Below, one piece after another: positions 11,739-24,164 of a stretch of 64,000 nt of DNA. Each line of letters begins with the position of its first letter. Position 1 is the stretch's first letter. The notes below the pieces were generated by a model. It was not told the origin of the DNA, searched no databases, and saw only the letters and a program-made list of their open reading frames with translations. The translations under genes were made by a program, and so were the position numbers. This stretch comes from Paramecium tetraurelia (lineage: Eukaryota > Ciliophora > Oligohymenophorea > Peniculida > Parameciidae): the NCBI RefSeq assembly GCF_000165425.1, contig NW_001799510.1, positions 23,674 to 87,673 of the forward strand. Reading direction: 5' to 3'.

Positions 11739-14700
11739 TATTAAATAAAAATTATCATCCTTAATATGCTGATGACATTATAGTCTATTTCACGTTTTTT
11801 GTCGTCATTACTTTCTATGTTTAAGAACTAATTAATATATAATTATTGATTTTACTTATAATCAGGACTTAAATAGATTTAAACTTAAGATCGAGGACTA
11901 ACTATTCTTTATGAAATCTAAGAATACTGTACATCATTTGAAGATTAAAATCTATCAATCTATTAATTGTTAGATATAGGTATCTAGGATACTTAATTTA
12001 TTTCAGATTATCTTGTTACAATTTAGACATTCTTCTTAGAACTCTCTTGTCCTCCTAATTAACTCACAATGTATTAATCATTTTGTTTTTCATAAACAAT
12101 TTATTTTTTGACCTTACCTTCCAATCTTGCATTTTCTTATTCTAAAATATGCAAACGTGATTCATATTCAGTTATATTTGTGATTAGAATTTGAATTTTA
12201 TTCTCTTATTCTTATCTTATATTTTTTTATCTCTCAATTTCTATGTTTAGAGTGTTTATTTCATGTTCCAGTTCTGTAATTCTTAATTTAAATTCTTTTA
12301 CTTATTCATTACTAATATTTGATTATTGAGATCTTATCTAAGTGATTTCGATCTTAGTTGAATTAAATAATTATTCTATTTACTAATACTTAGATCTATA
12401 TTGATTTAACTCCATTTGTGTTTATTATAGCTAATAAGATAATTATTATAGTTCTTAATTGCCTTATTGTTATAAACGATCCTCTAAATTCTTTCTTTCT
12501 ATGGTCAATCTCTAAATGAATTACTTTTCTAACTCATCTCTTATCTAAACTTCTAAATTCCTCATTTCTAATTGCAATTGATTGATCTGTTAATTTTTTG
12601 TTTGTAATTCATAATCTACTTCCCTTAATCTGCTACTCAGTCTATCTATCTGAAGAGAACTATTCTTGTATACTTCACTTTCTCTTTAAACAGAAACAAA
12701 TCTTTAATTTATTAATTCATATTCATTCTTGTATTTCAAACTTTGTTCGCTCAAAGTTGATATTTCTGAATTCAATTATAAGTTTATTTATCTCAATTAT
12801 TACAATTAATCTCTTAAATTCTAACTCTCGAATTGACTTTGTTTTGTAAACTATTCCTTAATTTATCTCAATTCGCTGGTTGAATCCTAATATTTGATTT
12901 GTAATTGATCATATTGACTTTACAATTATCTATACTTTTATTATTATTATGATAATTCTAATAGTCCTTATGAATTCACTCTCTATTCAACAATTTGCAT
13001 CTCCACTCTCAATCTCTCCTTAAATGATATCTCAAATTATGATTCTTGATTTTGTAGCTATGTCCTTAATTATTATATTTAAGATTCATATTAGTATATA
13101 CGTTATTCATATTGATTAATCCTTTATTTTAGTACTTCATTCTCTTTGTTATTTTAAGTTGAGTATTTCATTTCACTTTCTCTCTATATAAGCAAGTAAT
13201 TTTAATTTAAGGATTCATAATCATTTCTATATTTTCTAATTTACTCATTCAACAATTAGATCTCATTCTAATATTTATTGCATCGCTCTTGTATCACTTG
13301 ATATTCACTTTAGATACTAGTGAATTGATGAGTATTTTTCTCTATTTGTGACTTTTAAGATTTTAAATATAAATTTTCTTAATATAATTCCTCTTGATCA
13401 CTTTAATATTTCTTTATGAGATCCTTATAAGATTATATTTCAGATTAAATAATCCTATATTAATTTTATAAAGTTAAATACTCTTCCTTAATACTTGTCA
13501 ATTCATATTAACTTTATGACGATGATTATTATTGTTAAAACTAAGTCTAAAGAATTTAATATTATTAGTTTGAGTTTTTCAATTAGTATTCTAATTCCAC
13601 AATCCTTTATCTCAAAGAATCAATTTCAAAAGAACTGCCTTTTTATTATTCACTTTGCCTCTAAAAAATCATAAATTCATTTGATAATCTTTCATAATCT
13701 TATTGATATTTTTCTTTTTCTTCTCTCAATTAATTCAATTACAATTGATATTCAGTTTGCTGCTAATTTCTTATTATTTTAATTTCCTCTTAATATTCAT
13801 TCTAAGTAGAACTGATTCTTTAATCTCTTTCATTTAAATCTTGAATCAATATCAAAATATCTTATTCCATTTCAATAATTTTGTTTTTTAAGATCTCAAC
13901 CTCTTATATTTCTGTTTTTTTGCCTTCAAAACTAATTTTATATCCATTGATTTCTTTTTTGGATTTGTCTACCTCCAATTTTAATTAGCCCACTTAGACT
14001 TCAAATTGCTTAAGTCTTTCTTACAATTGTGTAATTTAAATATCTTTTTCCCTAATCTTTTGTTCAAAGGTTAATACTTGTTCTTGAGTTGATACAGCCT
14101 TATAACGATCTTACCAAACCAAGACTTCATGTTGCAAAGCAGATATTCTTTATAAATATCCTTAGATTTCAAAATTTTAGTTTTTATTAGTAGATCTGAT
14201 AGAGAATTATTACACTTCTTACATGTAGGATTCACAATTGAAATTCAATCTTTTTATTTCTTATTATTGTTCTTGAATCTTATCCTCTAATAATTTGATT
14301 TTTCTTTTATAGTCATCTCTTTCATTTCTAAATTAATCTAAATCTGAACCAAAAGTTATTTTTGAGCTGCCTTATTGTATTTGCATTTTTGACTATTGTA
14401 TTGAAATTTATGATTATTGTTGTTGTTATTATTGTAATTATTGTTGTTATTGTTAATTTAATTCCTTTTCTGCAATTAATTATTTGATTTGATCTTTCAA
14501 TTAAGTGATTTCTGAATTTGGGATCGATGTAACATAGGTTGTTTTCTTTAATTATTCTTCCATTTATTTAATCTGCATTTTTAATGAATTGACTTCGTAA
14601 TCATTTGATGCAACATTTACATTTTGTTCAAGCCTAAACTTATATTCACTATTTTCTTATCTAAGCTTATTGATCTCATCTTTGTATTAATTAATTTCTA

Positions 14701-15096
14701 TATCGTTGCCCTAATAAACTGTTGTAATTCTACTAGTTCCTTTTTCAGCTTGCAATTATTTATACTTATTTTTCCATTAATCTAATTCTTTCATTAAATC
14801 AGATATTTAGTTGTTCTATGAATTCACACTTTCTCTTAGATTTGCAATTTCTATGTATAATCACTTCAATACCCCTGTCTTTGGTTTCAATAATCTTTTA
14901 AAATGATGTTTAATCTGACAATTATATATACTCCTGAGTGATGGGATTCGATTTTAATTTATAATCTTCAGTCCTTAATAATTTGATCATCAATTTACAA
15001 TATCGTCGATTATTAATAAGTAACATTTCTCTAATTTGAGTAATTATCCATTCCTTAGTTTGTTGTTTCTATTTTGTAATGTATAAATCCGCTCAT
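11663..15096 (-). CDS. Very long Gln-rich coiled-coil protein
   Basis: Predicted about 1,128 residues. After two introns (14974-14998, 25 nt; 14851-14872, 22 nt) the frame is open for more than 1,000 codons with no TGA, which is strong evidence for a gene under this code. Almost the entire protein is heptad-patterned Leu/Ile/Gln/Glu, with a polyGln block near 14400-14460. It resembles cytoskeletal or basal-body coiled-coil proteins but carries no head domain. The start MSGFIHYK is chosen because it joins the coiled coil by the 25-nt intron. The C-terminus is uncertain: the frame runs into the convergent gene, and a short intron could end it near 11715. Confidence 0.75.
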
Positions 15097-15146
15097 CTTA
15101 GAATTGCTAAATTAATAAATTATATTAATAATAAATGATTATCAAT

Positions 15147-15910
15147 TCATTCTAATTTTGATATCTTGCTAAGATTAATTTCTGATTTTAACAAATCATT
15201 CATCTTACTATTATGCATTAATGAATCAGATTGATACTGCTTATTTATCAATTAAGTAGTACTTTTACTTTTGACACATGGAAAATGAGTTTTCATCATT
15301 GGAGAACTTTGACCTTTAGGTTTTATCTGATTAATTAATTTATACTTACTCTGGTCATATGATCACGTAATTTTTCATATCTATGTATTTACTCTTATTA
15401 TTTTTCAATAAGTATTTATTTTGTAAGTTCTAATCTTTTTTGTAGTTCATAGTTTTCTTCATCTATTTTTTATTATTATTTTCTTCTCAAAGGGGAATGC
15501 AACCTCTTTCCCAATGCATTCTCACTCCACAATGAAGTGTCTGCCTTAAAGCTAAACAATTCAACTTACATATGCTTTCTCTCTTAAATTTTATACTGTC
15601 CATATTGATCTGAATTGAGATGCTTTGCCTTCTTGAATTTCTATGATATGTGAAGTTAAATATTAATTTTATTCATCAATCCGCTTTCTTTATTCAGATT
15701 TCTGAAATCTAGAGGATTGTGCTTTTAATTGTTATGTTTTACTTAGTACTGGCAAATCTTTGAAAGCAAATCTTGGCTTTTTGCTAAATCTTAACAATAA
15801 CTTAATTACTCCGTTTAAATTTAATCTAATTTCTTCTTGTGAAAATCATAACTTTGATTACGGAGCATCTTCTAAACCAAATTGGTTTCTACAAATCTTG
15901 CACCTTGCAT
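15147..15910 (-). CDS. Coiled-coil protein, unknown
   Basis: Predicted 246 residues with one 23-nt intron (15327-15349). Lys/Gln-rich with a coiled-coil section around ENYELQKRLELTKQ. Ends about 50 bases before the start of the large coiled-coil gene on the same strand, so the two could once have been one unit, but a TGA and a new ATG separate them. No family assigned. Confidence 0.6.
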
Positions 15911-16041
15911 AAGTTATATATTATTTTATAATTTATTATTATATAATTCATTCCTATTATTTGATATCTCCAATAAAATCATATTCTATATAACTTAAGC
16001 CATTAAAATTGAACAATATAATATATACTATTATTTTCTAA

Positions 16042-16837
16042 TCACATATCATCTAAGAATCTCCCCTCATTCCACTAGCCGATAATCCTCTAATCCTTAT
16101 CACTATATTTCCCTTTCCCATGAGGTAACCCATTTCGAAATTCTCCATGAAAAACAGCCCCGTTGACAAATTCCATATTCCCTTAACCTTCCCTTTTATC
16201 ATTTTAAAAGGTTCCCTAATAGGTCATCCATATTTATTCAATATTACTCAAGTTTCTATAGTTCACTATACCTAAGTTTTCAGGATCATCATTATATTCT
16301 CTTCCTTGACCATGGTATTCATCTTCCTTCCATTCTCCATCATAAATTAAAAAGTCATTGTTATAAAATTTTCCCATCCCTTCCATCTTATTATTATGCC
16401 ATTAACCCTCATAAAATGCTCCTGTGGGATGAATGTATTTTCCTTAATTCATTTATCATATATATATACCTTAACCCTCCCTTTGATTGTTGAGTTTATA
16501 TCCCTCATAAATACAACCATTTGGGTATGTTTCTCTAATAAATTTATACTCCTGATTCTCCAATTCCTGTTATTATGGAAACAATTATATTTCTTTTTCC
16601 ATAGGACTTTATTATTAATACAAAATTAATGGTTGTTAGCGATACATGTCTAATTTATCAATAAATGAATCTTGGGGCGAATAAAGTTCTAATTATTCTC
16701 TAACATTAGGTTTTGGTTTAAAGCCAAATTGATAGTTTTTTTCTCTGAGAATTTTAGAAAAGACTGACTCTTGTTTTTATCCAATCTAATAATTTTTTTA
16801 TTTTAATAACTCTTCAAATGCATTTTTTTAGGATTTA

Positions 16838-16871
<34 letters not shown>

Positions 16872-18311
16872 ATTCTCTGATCTCATTATATTAAGGTTCT
16901 ACTTTTATGGTCTGAGGAATTTAAATTTGGAAATCCTATTATAAAATTAATGAATTATAAGCCAACCCAAACTCCTTTGGCATTTCTAAAATTAGCATTT
17001 GAACATCAGGTAACCTAATGAATTATTAATATGCTAATGATGTTGAAATTCTCGAATCTGGATCTACTTCTAAGCATTAATTCAAAAGCATCATAAAATC
17101 TATGCTTAAGAATTAGCTTGCTTGGGTTTTCCTTTCACTTAATAATTCAAAATTGATAGAATTATTGACATAGCAATCATCCATACTTTTCATGATTGAA
17201 TATTAAATCATTTGTATAGCAAGAGTAAACAAACAAGAATTTAATCTAGCCTGGTCATTCCCAGTATTGATTTCCTAAAATTAGAAATTATTAGAATATA
17301 CACTTGCAATTGTTCAGGTGCTAGGTAATATTTAATGTTATTTGATCTTCTTATTATTTTTGAGTATATCTTCTTACTTTAAGCACTGAAAAATATAAAT
17401 TAATGTTATTACATATCCTCTAGAACTTGTTGCATGGGGGATCTTCTTGGATAGAATGAGGGATCTAGAAGCTTTATGGTTCCAGTTTGAGTTAGATACA
17501 CTTCATTTAAATCAATGAATGATGGATTAATGCCCTAAGTTTACAAGTAATTGATTCCAGACAAAATTGCTAGAAAATAAGCAAGCAATTCCTTTTAAGA
17601 GAAATAATTCTCCATCTTCATACGATATTAAAACTCTTGTTGGAATGAATCCAATATATAATCATAAAATAAATAGGTTCTGTATTATTTACTAAAAAAT
17701 CCGTCTACTTATCTTTGTAACAGTACTAAATTCAATTTGATATAGCCTTACATTATAATTATAATATATGAGGAAATCGTTGTTTCAATCTTGGAATCCA
17801 TTCAGCAGCCAATTACTTTGCCATCGATTTATTTGAATGATCAATGATTTTCTCTGCAAACATGATCGGATTATGTAACTCTGAGGATCTACTATTAATA
17901 AAAGATAATACGGATGTAGGGTGTTCTCTTTGAGTACATGAACATTTCCATAACAAAACATTTGTTATTCTCCAAGATAATCAAAATTCTAAAGAATTTC
18001 AAAGAGCTCTTAAGGAATCTGATCTTAGATAAGGAAAGGGTTTGTGCAGCGAAACTAACAATTGCACATTTCACCACAACATTATTAATAGCAATTCTAA
18101 CATAGAGAACATTTGATGTTCAATTTAATACATAGAGTCTTCATTAAATCACATATCGTTTGGCAACAGGGAACCAAACATTGCTTCATTGAAATTAAAC
18201 ATGATTAACACCCTAATTCATTAGATGATCATTACCTAAATTACAATGGTAACAGCATCTTTTACAACCTGTGAAACAAAGTTGAAAGGGAAGAGTTTTA
18301 TTTTGATTCAT
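16042..18311 (-). CDS. Cys-rich / pseudokinase / MORN-repeat protein
   Basis: Predicted 701 residues, six introns. Three parts in order. Residues about 10-105 hold some twenty Cys in CxxC-type spacing (GCKRCCYHC, CSLCQNC, CCGEMCNC), presumably zinc sites. Next comes a protein-kinase-like region: a C-lobe with YLAPEQL in place of the APE motif, but the catalytic loop reads INPSFIDLNEVYL instead of HRDxKxxN and the Mg loop reads LLDPS instead of DFG, so it is probably a pseudokinase. After a polyGln run encoded by repeated TAA come MORN repeats (YEGYKLNNQREGQG, YEGQWHNNKMEGMG, YDGEWKEDEYHGQG). MORN repeats usually bind lipid or scaffolds. Role unknown. Confidence 0.8.
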
Positions 18312-18340
18312 TTCAAATAAATAATATTGTTAAATAATGC

Positions 18341-18643
18341 TCATTATTTCTATTTTTTGACTTCATTCTTGCAAGCAGATATCAAGACTTCTTCTTACAA
18401 TTCTTCTTGTGGAATATGTACATATTTCACTGTGGATCCTCTGATGAAACTATTTTTTAGAGTTATTAGTTAAGGTTGTTTAACAGGATCAGATACCTCT
18501 GGATCAACTAAGTTGAAATTTAGGTTATCATCTACATATGTAATTTATCCTTGAATTTATAATCCATTTTTCAACTCAATGGTTACGCTAACACACCGTT
18601 CAATTAATCCTCTAAAATAGGTTTGAAAAAATTAACTCTACAT
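18341..18643 (-). CDS. LSM2: U6 snRNA-associated Sm-like protein LSM2
   Basis: Predicted 100 residues, no intron, matching the usual 95-residue length. Start MQSQFFQTYFRGL parallels the family's MLFYSFFKSL. Sm1 motif: VSVTIELKNGLQIQGQI followed by YVDDNLNFNL; Sm2 motif: NSFIRGSTVKYVHIP. These are diagnostic of LSM2 rather than other LSm proteins. It belongs to the LSM1-7 ring (cytoplasmic decapping) and LSM2-8 ring (nuclear U6). Tail is Lys/Gln-rich. Confidence 0.93.
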
Positions 18644-18769
18644 TAATATATATTATTTAATAATTATTTGGAATTCAATATAATATTTAGTTGTTAACTT
18701 ATTTTTATCATTTTTATATACAAAGATTGTATAAATTGCAGTTTAATAACAATATACATTTAATCAAAT

Positions 18770-19084
18770 TCATATACAAATCGAAAAAATTCTTGTAGGT
18801 GATTGAGAGCACTTCAAGATTGAGGTTGATCTATTTCTTTCATCCTTTAATATTGGGTTGACCCAACCAACATTTGGTTACCCTTTCAATTTTAAAATTG
18901 TTTTTTATATGTTAGTAACATTTTGATTAGGTTTATATGTACAAACAATCAAATTTTCATTAAATGAAATTTTGGATTATTCTAATTCCAAGTCGTCTGG
19001 CTCATCCTCAACAATCGCCATTTTGTGATGAACACTTAATGGAGTCATAGGGTTCAACTTGAAATTTGGAGATTAAGCAATCAT
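18770..19084 (-). CDS. Small hypothetical protein
   Basis: Predicted 104 residues starting MIAQSPNFKLNPMTPL, with an acidic patch (EDEPDDLELE) followed by a basic half. No known domain. A GC-richer inverted repeat (TTGGGT/ACCCAA) lies inside the reading frame near 18850. The frame is clean between ATG and TGA and lies 126 bases upstream of LSM2 on the same strand. Confidence 0.55.
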
Positions 19085-19692
19085 TAATAATAACTTTTAA
19101 TTTATAGATTTGAAATATAAAACGATATAAATTGAAAATCCTGTTAATGCGTAGCAAATGATAAATCATCATTTTAATACTCTTTATTTTTTTATGGATA
19201 ATATATCTTAGATAACTAATTTGCGCCAATTTCTTAATCAACTTACTAAATATTAATCAACTCTAAGCCTATCCTCAATTCATTGACCTCAATTTGGGTA
19301 TGAAAAACCCATAATTTCTAAAAATAGTGTACAATTTTATTTACTTCCTATACTCCAAATATACCCTCACGCCTTCTATAGAATTTAAAGACAATCTATA
19401 ACTATCCTGTGTTCAAATTTTCTATTGAGAAAGAAGAAAAGTGCAAACAAAAAACATAAGTCCATTTATTTTTTAATATATTAACATTAAATTACTTTTT
19501 TATAAGCAATTGCAATTACATTTGTCAAGTTTGGCTGAAACTTTGGTTTCTGATGATGATCGAAATTTTGCTTAGTCCAAATATAGATATGATGCTATGA
19601 CTTACAATCTATATAATGATGTAGAATGGACTTTGAATTATTTAAAAAATTAATCAAGCATTTATTATTAATTATAAAAAATACATATAAAA
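19085..19692. other. Upstream region, possible missing 5' exons
   Basis: Plus-strand protein-like segments occur around 19360-19680 and stay in frame, without TGA, with the gene that I start at 19693. A 20-nt GT...AG at about 19441-19460 would join two of them. The true 5' end of that gene may therefore lie here, but no start is convincing. Confidence 0.4.
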
Positions 19693-20178
19693 ATGAATAA
19701 TGGTCTAGAGGATGATGATCAGGAAATCCTATTATTGCAATTATAACAAAAGGGTAGATAATTGGAATAAGAAAATTTTAAACTAAGAAAAGAATTAGCT
19801 AATATAAGAGGTGCATTGAAATTTGATTGTATATTGTTATTCTATCAATAAGTTATTAGAATGGAAGTGATTAAAAAGGTTCCAGATAATAATCAAGACA
19901 AAATATAAATTAAATATGTTTTGACTCACTCTAATCAGATAGCAAAAAGAGAGGCTTAAGTTATATTTCAAGAATAGCCAAAATAATTCATTCTTTATGG
20001 ATCAGGTTATAATTCAGATTCATAACATGTGAATGAATTCTAAATCTTTTCTTATAATGTATAGCTGAATGATGAATTATAAGAAAACCCAAATATCATT
20101 GCTACCGATTAAAAAATAGAAATTATCTTTGAAAAGCGAAACCAAAAAAATAAATAATTTATTTAATTAAACAAATGA
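19693..20178 (+). CDS. Hypothetical protein, coiled-coil N-terminus
   Basis: Predicted 161 residues from ATG 19693: an acidic start (NNGLEDDDQE), a coiled coil (QKGRQLEQENFKLRKELANI), then a compact mixed region ending basic. This layout recalls small kinetochore or adaptor subunits but nothing is diagnostic. The frame is also open upstream, so the protein may be longer. Function unknown. Confidence 0.55.
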
Positions 20179-20288
20179 TCTTATTATTACTCTATTCTAT
20201 TTAGTTTGAATAATGAAGTGTTCAAATTGTGATATCATATTAAAAAATCAGAAATTAAATATATATTTATTAATAAAATTATAACGGA

Positions 20289-21794
20289 ATGATTTCCCCA
20301 AGAGTTTAAGGCTCTAGTTTTACGCCAATCAACACTTCCAATGTCTTTACCTCAACTATCAATGAAGATGCTTAAAACACTAGTTTCTCATCTTATCATG
20401 TAACTCCAAGGTAGGGAGCCACTCCAAGATAATTATCAAGAATTCAAGAAAATAATGAATGTGAAGATTCTAAAATAACAGACACTGATCCTTAAACTTA
20501 TAGAGAAGTTATTAAAGAATTGTCAACCTAACTTTAAATGGCGATATTAGAAAATCGATAATTAAAAGATAAAATTAATGTCCTTGAAGAAGAACATAAT
20601 GAGAGCTTTTAGATAGTCAATATATAAAATCAAGCACTTTAAGATAGTAATTTCACATTATAGGAAAAAATTAACAATTTATTTTCAGAAATATAATAAA
20701 TGCAACTCTAATTAGAATAGAAAGATTAAAAACTAAAAGAGGCTAGAGAAAATAATTTATTTTAAAATTAATCATCTGATAAAATGACTCATTTAATAGA
20801 TGAAAATTAGAAATTAATAAAAATCATTGAAACTTAACAATAAGAAATCAATATCTAAAAAGATGTTATTAAATAGTTTGAAAAAGCATTTTAAGATGCA
20901 AAAGGAAAAGCTGAACAAGACGCTACAGAAAAGTTAAATCACAAAAGTAAGGAAGTTGAATAATTCAAACATGAAATTGAAGGATTGACTTAATAATAGC
21001 AATAATACAAAGAATAAATTATGCTCTGGAGTTAAAGATATTAATCTCTGGATCAAAATTACTAAATTTAGTACTAAGATTTATTTTAGAAGTTTAATAT
21101 TAGTTAGAATCAACTTGCTGAACTATAAAATATTTATCAAACCTATGCGGATAATTCTTAAAGAAAAATATCATAATTAGTTCAAGAATTAGACAATGCG
21201 AAAGTTGGAACAATAAAAAAATAATAAACTTTAAAAATAAAAGCCTTAGAAGACAGGATTGACGAATTAGAGGAACAATTATAAATTAAAAAGAATCAAA
21301 TCTTAAAACTTAAGGAAGAATTGATGGAATATCAGAATATTCAAAAGTTGACAAAACAATAAAGAGATACAGATATCATTGCAGATAAACGAGGTATGAA
21401 TATTATTATGTCTTAAGTTGTTGAAGATTAGATATAAGAGAAGTACGAATAGAGAATACGTTAATTAGAAGATAAACTTGTTTAATAGGAACAGTAAATT
21501 TTGATAACATAACAACAGCAATAATAATAATAATCATTACAATAATAATAATAACCTTTGTTGTAATAATAATATTAGAGTTTACCATAATAATAATCAA
21601 TAGCTTTAGCTTAATAATAATAATAATAATTATATGAACACAACTATTATGCCAGAACAAATGAAAATAAAAAATTACAATTATTTTCTGAGAGAAAAGA
21701 TAACTTAAGAATGTTTTATAGTTTTGCAAAAGAAAATTAATAGATAGAAAATAAATATCCTAGAACTGCTTTAAATTACGGAAATAATTATTGA
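20289..21794 (+). CDS. PolyGln coiled-coil protein
   Basis: Predicted 501 residues in one uninterrupted frame. N-terminal 90 residues are Ser/Thr/Pro-rich (SSFTPINTSNVFTSTINED), then about 350 residues of coiled coil. A polyGln cluster at 21500-21640 is encoded chiefly by TAA and TAG. Under the standard code this region is unreadable, under the ciliate code it is seamless. Likely cytoskeletal; no family assigned. Confidence 0.7.
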
Positions 21795-22726
21795 TATTAT
21801 ACAAAAACAATTCAAATTATTACTTTATTTTTAAAATTTCCTAAATTTTTGATTTTTTAAATACAGACATTCATAATAAATTTGCTTGATATAATTCTTT
21901 TACTGAGTTCCTTTAAAAAAACCTTTTTTAATTAACACTAGATAATCTAAATTTAAAGATTATTAAATTTTTGATCTTCTTCTAAATTAATTCTATAATC
22001 TAAAAGTTAGAATTAATGTAGTGTTTCTAATATTCTTTTTATGAGATCGTTTATAATTTACATGATCTCAGATAGACTTCAGTTGTAATTATATATTCAT
22101 CATATGGATTGACAATATTTTGATATAAATTTTACTTAGCCCAAAAATGATTGTGGAAACAATTTATTGAGCTAGTTTTGCAATATTTTTTAAGAGTATC
22201 ACTATAATAATTATAATTATTTTTATAATTGAAATGTAATAGTTAATTTACAACAGTCTAAGGCAGGATGTTTAATCGATTGATCATTCAAATTATAGTA
22301 ATACTCAAATAAATTAAATATATAATTAATTTTCAACTAAAATATAAGCCTTATTAGAATATAGATTGTATGATTAGGCAATTGAAAGAGTGATGAGAAA
22401 TAAATAATAAGTTTAGGAAAATTTTTATTTATATAATTGTATTTTCATTTCAATATTGTAATGAGTGTAGTTATTTAATTCTTTTAAATAACAAAAATTT
22501 TCATTAGAAATTATCAAGTTGTCATTTAAATTCGAGATATAATTAGATATTCATTAAGATCAATAATTGATCATTTTAAATAATACTATTTAGAAGCCTT
22601 ACTTAAATTGATTGGTATTCAAGAAGTAATAAAAGAAACAAAAATATTTTTAATGAATGAACAAGAAAGGTAAAATCAAATAATAATTTATTAATTCATA
22701 GATTATCTAAGATGAATTATATTTGA
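21795..22726. other. Gene-poor A+T-rich spacer
   Basis: About 930 bases with long T and A runs. Short TGA-free stretches exist but none has a start, intron structure or composition that I can support. Confidence 0.45.
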
Positions 22727-23020
22727 ATGAAAATAGAAAAAAGGATAAATTCATTAAGTAAACTAACTACACAATCAAGCTCAAGGGCATCACAATCAGT
22801 AGTAAACAATAGAAATTCTTAAACTTAAACAAAATCATTTTTCAAAAATAATTGGACTAAAGCTTTTTTATTGGCTTTAGTTTTATTTATAATGTTATGC
22901 TGTTCATTAAAAAAGAGAAATGATATGAAATATATAATTGAAAAATTGAAAAAGGGAATAAAATTATTTTAAATCTATGATTTGATATTTACGTATTAGT
23001 TTTAGAACAATGTAAATTGA
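22727..23020 (+). CDS. Possible small single-pass membrane protein
   Basis: Predicted 97 residues, no intron. Ser/Gln/Lys-rich N-terminus, then a hydrophobic segment of about 15 residues (AFLLALVLFIMLCC) followed by KKR, which fits a transmembrane helix with positive flank. No homology recognised. Isolated in a gene-poor stretch, hence modest confidence. Confidence 0.4.
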
Positions 23021-24164
23021 TTTACAATAATCATAAATTATCGAATTTAATATTGTTGTATATAGCATTTAAAATAAATTATTATTAAATTAATATTTAG
23101 ATTTGTACTCTGCAAAAATACTATCATAAAAATACGTTGTACCAAATTTATGGATCATATTTAAACAAAAGGAGTTACTTCAGAAAGAATATATTAGAGG
23201 ATTTAATTGAGAATCAGTAAGTTAATTCTAATCACTAACCAAAAATTGTATATCTTAGAAAAAATTAATGAATTTTTATGCATATAATTATTGCTATCAA
23301 ATCAGATCTTTCTAACTCATTCTTTAAAAATGCCATCTTTATTAACCACTGTTCCAATTTAAGTATCTATATCATGTAGTAATGAAAATCGCTTGCTCTA
23401 AGTAATATTTAGGGGCATTTTTGCATTAATTCATAAATTACAATTATGATTAATTATACAATAGAATTTAGTTTCAATGATATATAAATTTATAATATTT
23501 GTATTCTAATTAACACCTTTTCATTAGAATTAGGAGAGATAACCAAAAAATTAATCTAAAACATATTATATTAGTCAGAAAAAAGCACAAGTAGTAATTA
23601 ATTTTTGCGATATCATTTATTTAAGATAGGCTAAGAACATGTGTTTAGAGGAGAAATTATTTTCTCTTTAATTACAAAAACTACTGTTTAATAGAATTAC
23701 AACTACTGGGTTGATCATTTTTTAGCAATATTAAAAATAATCACTTTCTTGTTGATTACTCTCTTACAAAAATAATTACTTTTTGATTATTATAAATATT
23801 GTAAAAACTAAAACTATATTATTGATTTTAGAAATGTAGAAATTCTATATGAATAATGGTCTTTTTTATGAATTACTATTTCGATGTTTTTATGAATTAC
23901 TATTTCGATCTGAAATTGATTAAATTAATCATCAAAATAAATTTATAAAATTAGTTGTTGTATTCATAAACAAGAATCCTAATTATTATAGAACATAAAT
24001 GTAAAATCCTTGGTTTTTTTATCAAATATATTCATGTTAGTATTTGGACTTTTTGCATTATATATAATTGCTATGATTGAGAGAGGGTAAACAGTTTTCA
24101 CCAATTTCTACTAAATACAAATAAATCCAAAAAGCCACATCTATAGATATTAAGTAATAAATAT
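23021..24164. other. Gene-poor A+T-rich spacer upstream of the PIWI gene
   Basis: More than 1.1 kb without a supportable gene. Contains the 24-base tandem duplication listed separately. Some sequence close to 24165 should include the PIWI promoter, but no motif stands out. Confidence 0.45.
23863..23910. repeat. 24-base tandem duplication
   Basis: Two adjacent copies of a 24-base unit that begins TTTTTATGAATTACTA, differing only at the last base. Located in the spacer upstream of the PIWI gene. A shorter relative of the unit junction (TTTCGATGTTTTTATGA) recurs near 39776. Confidence 0.85.
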
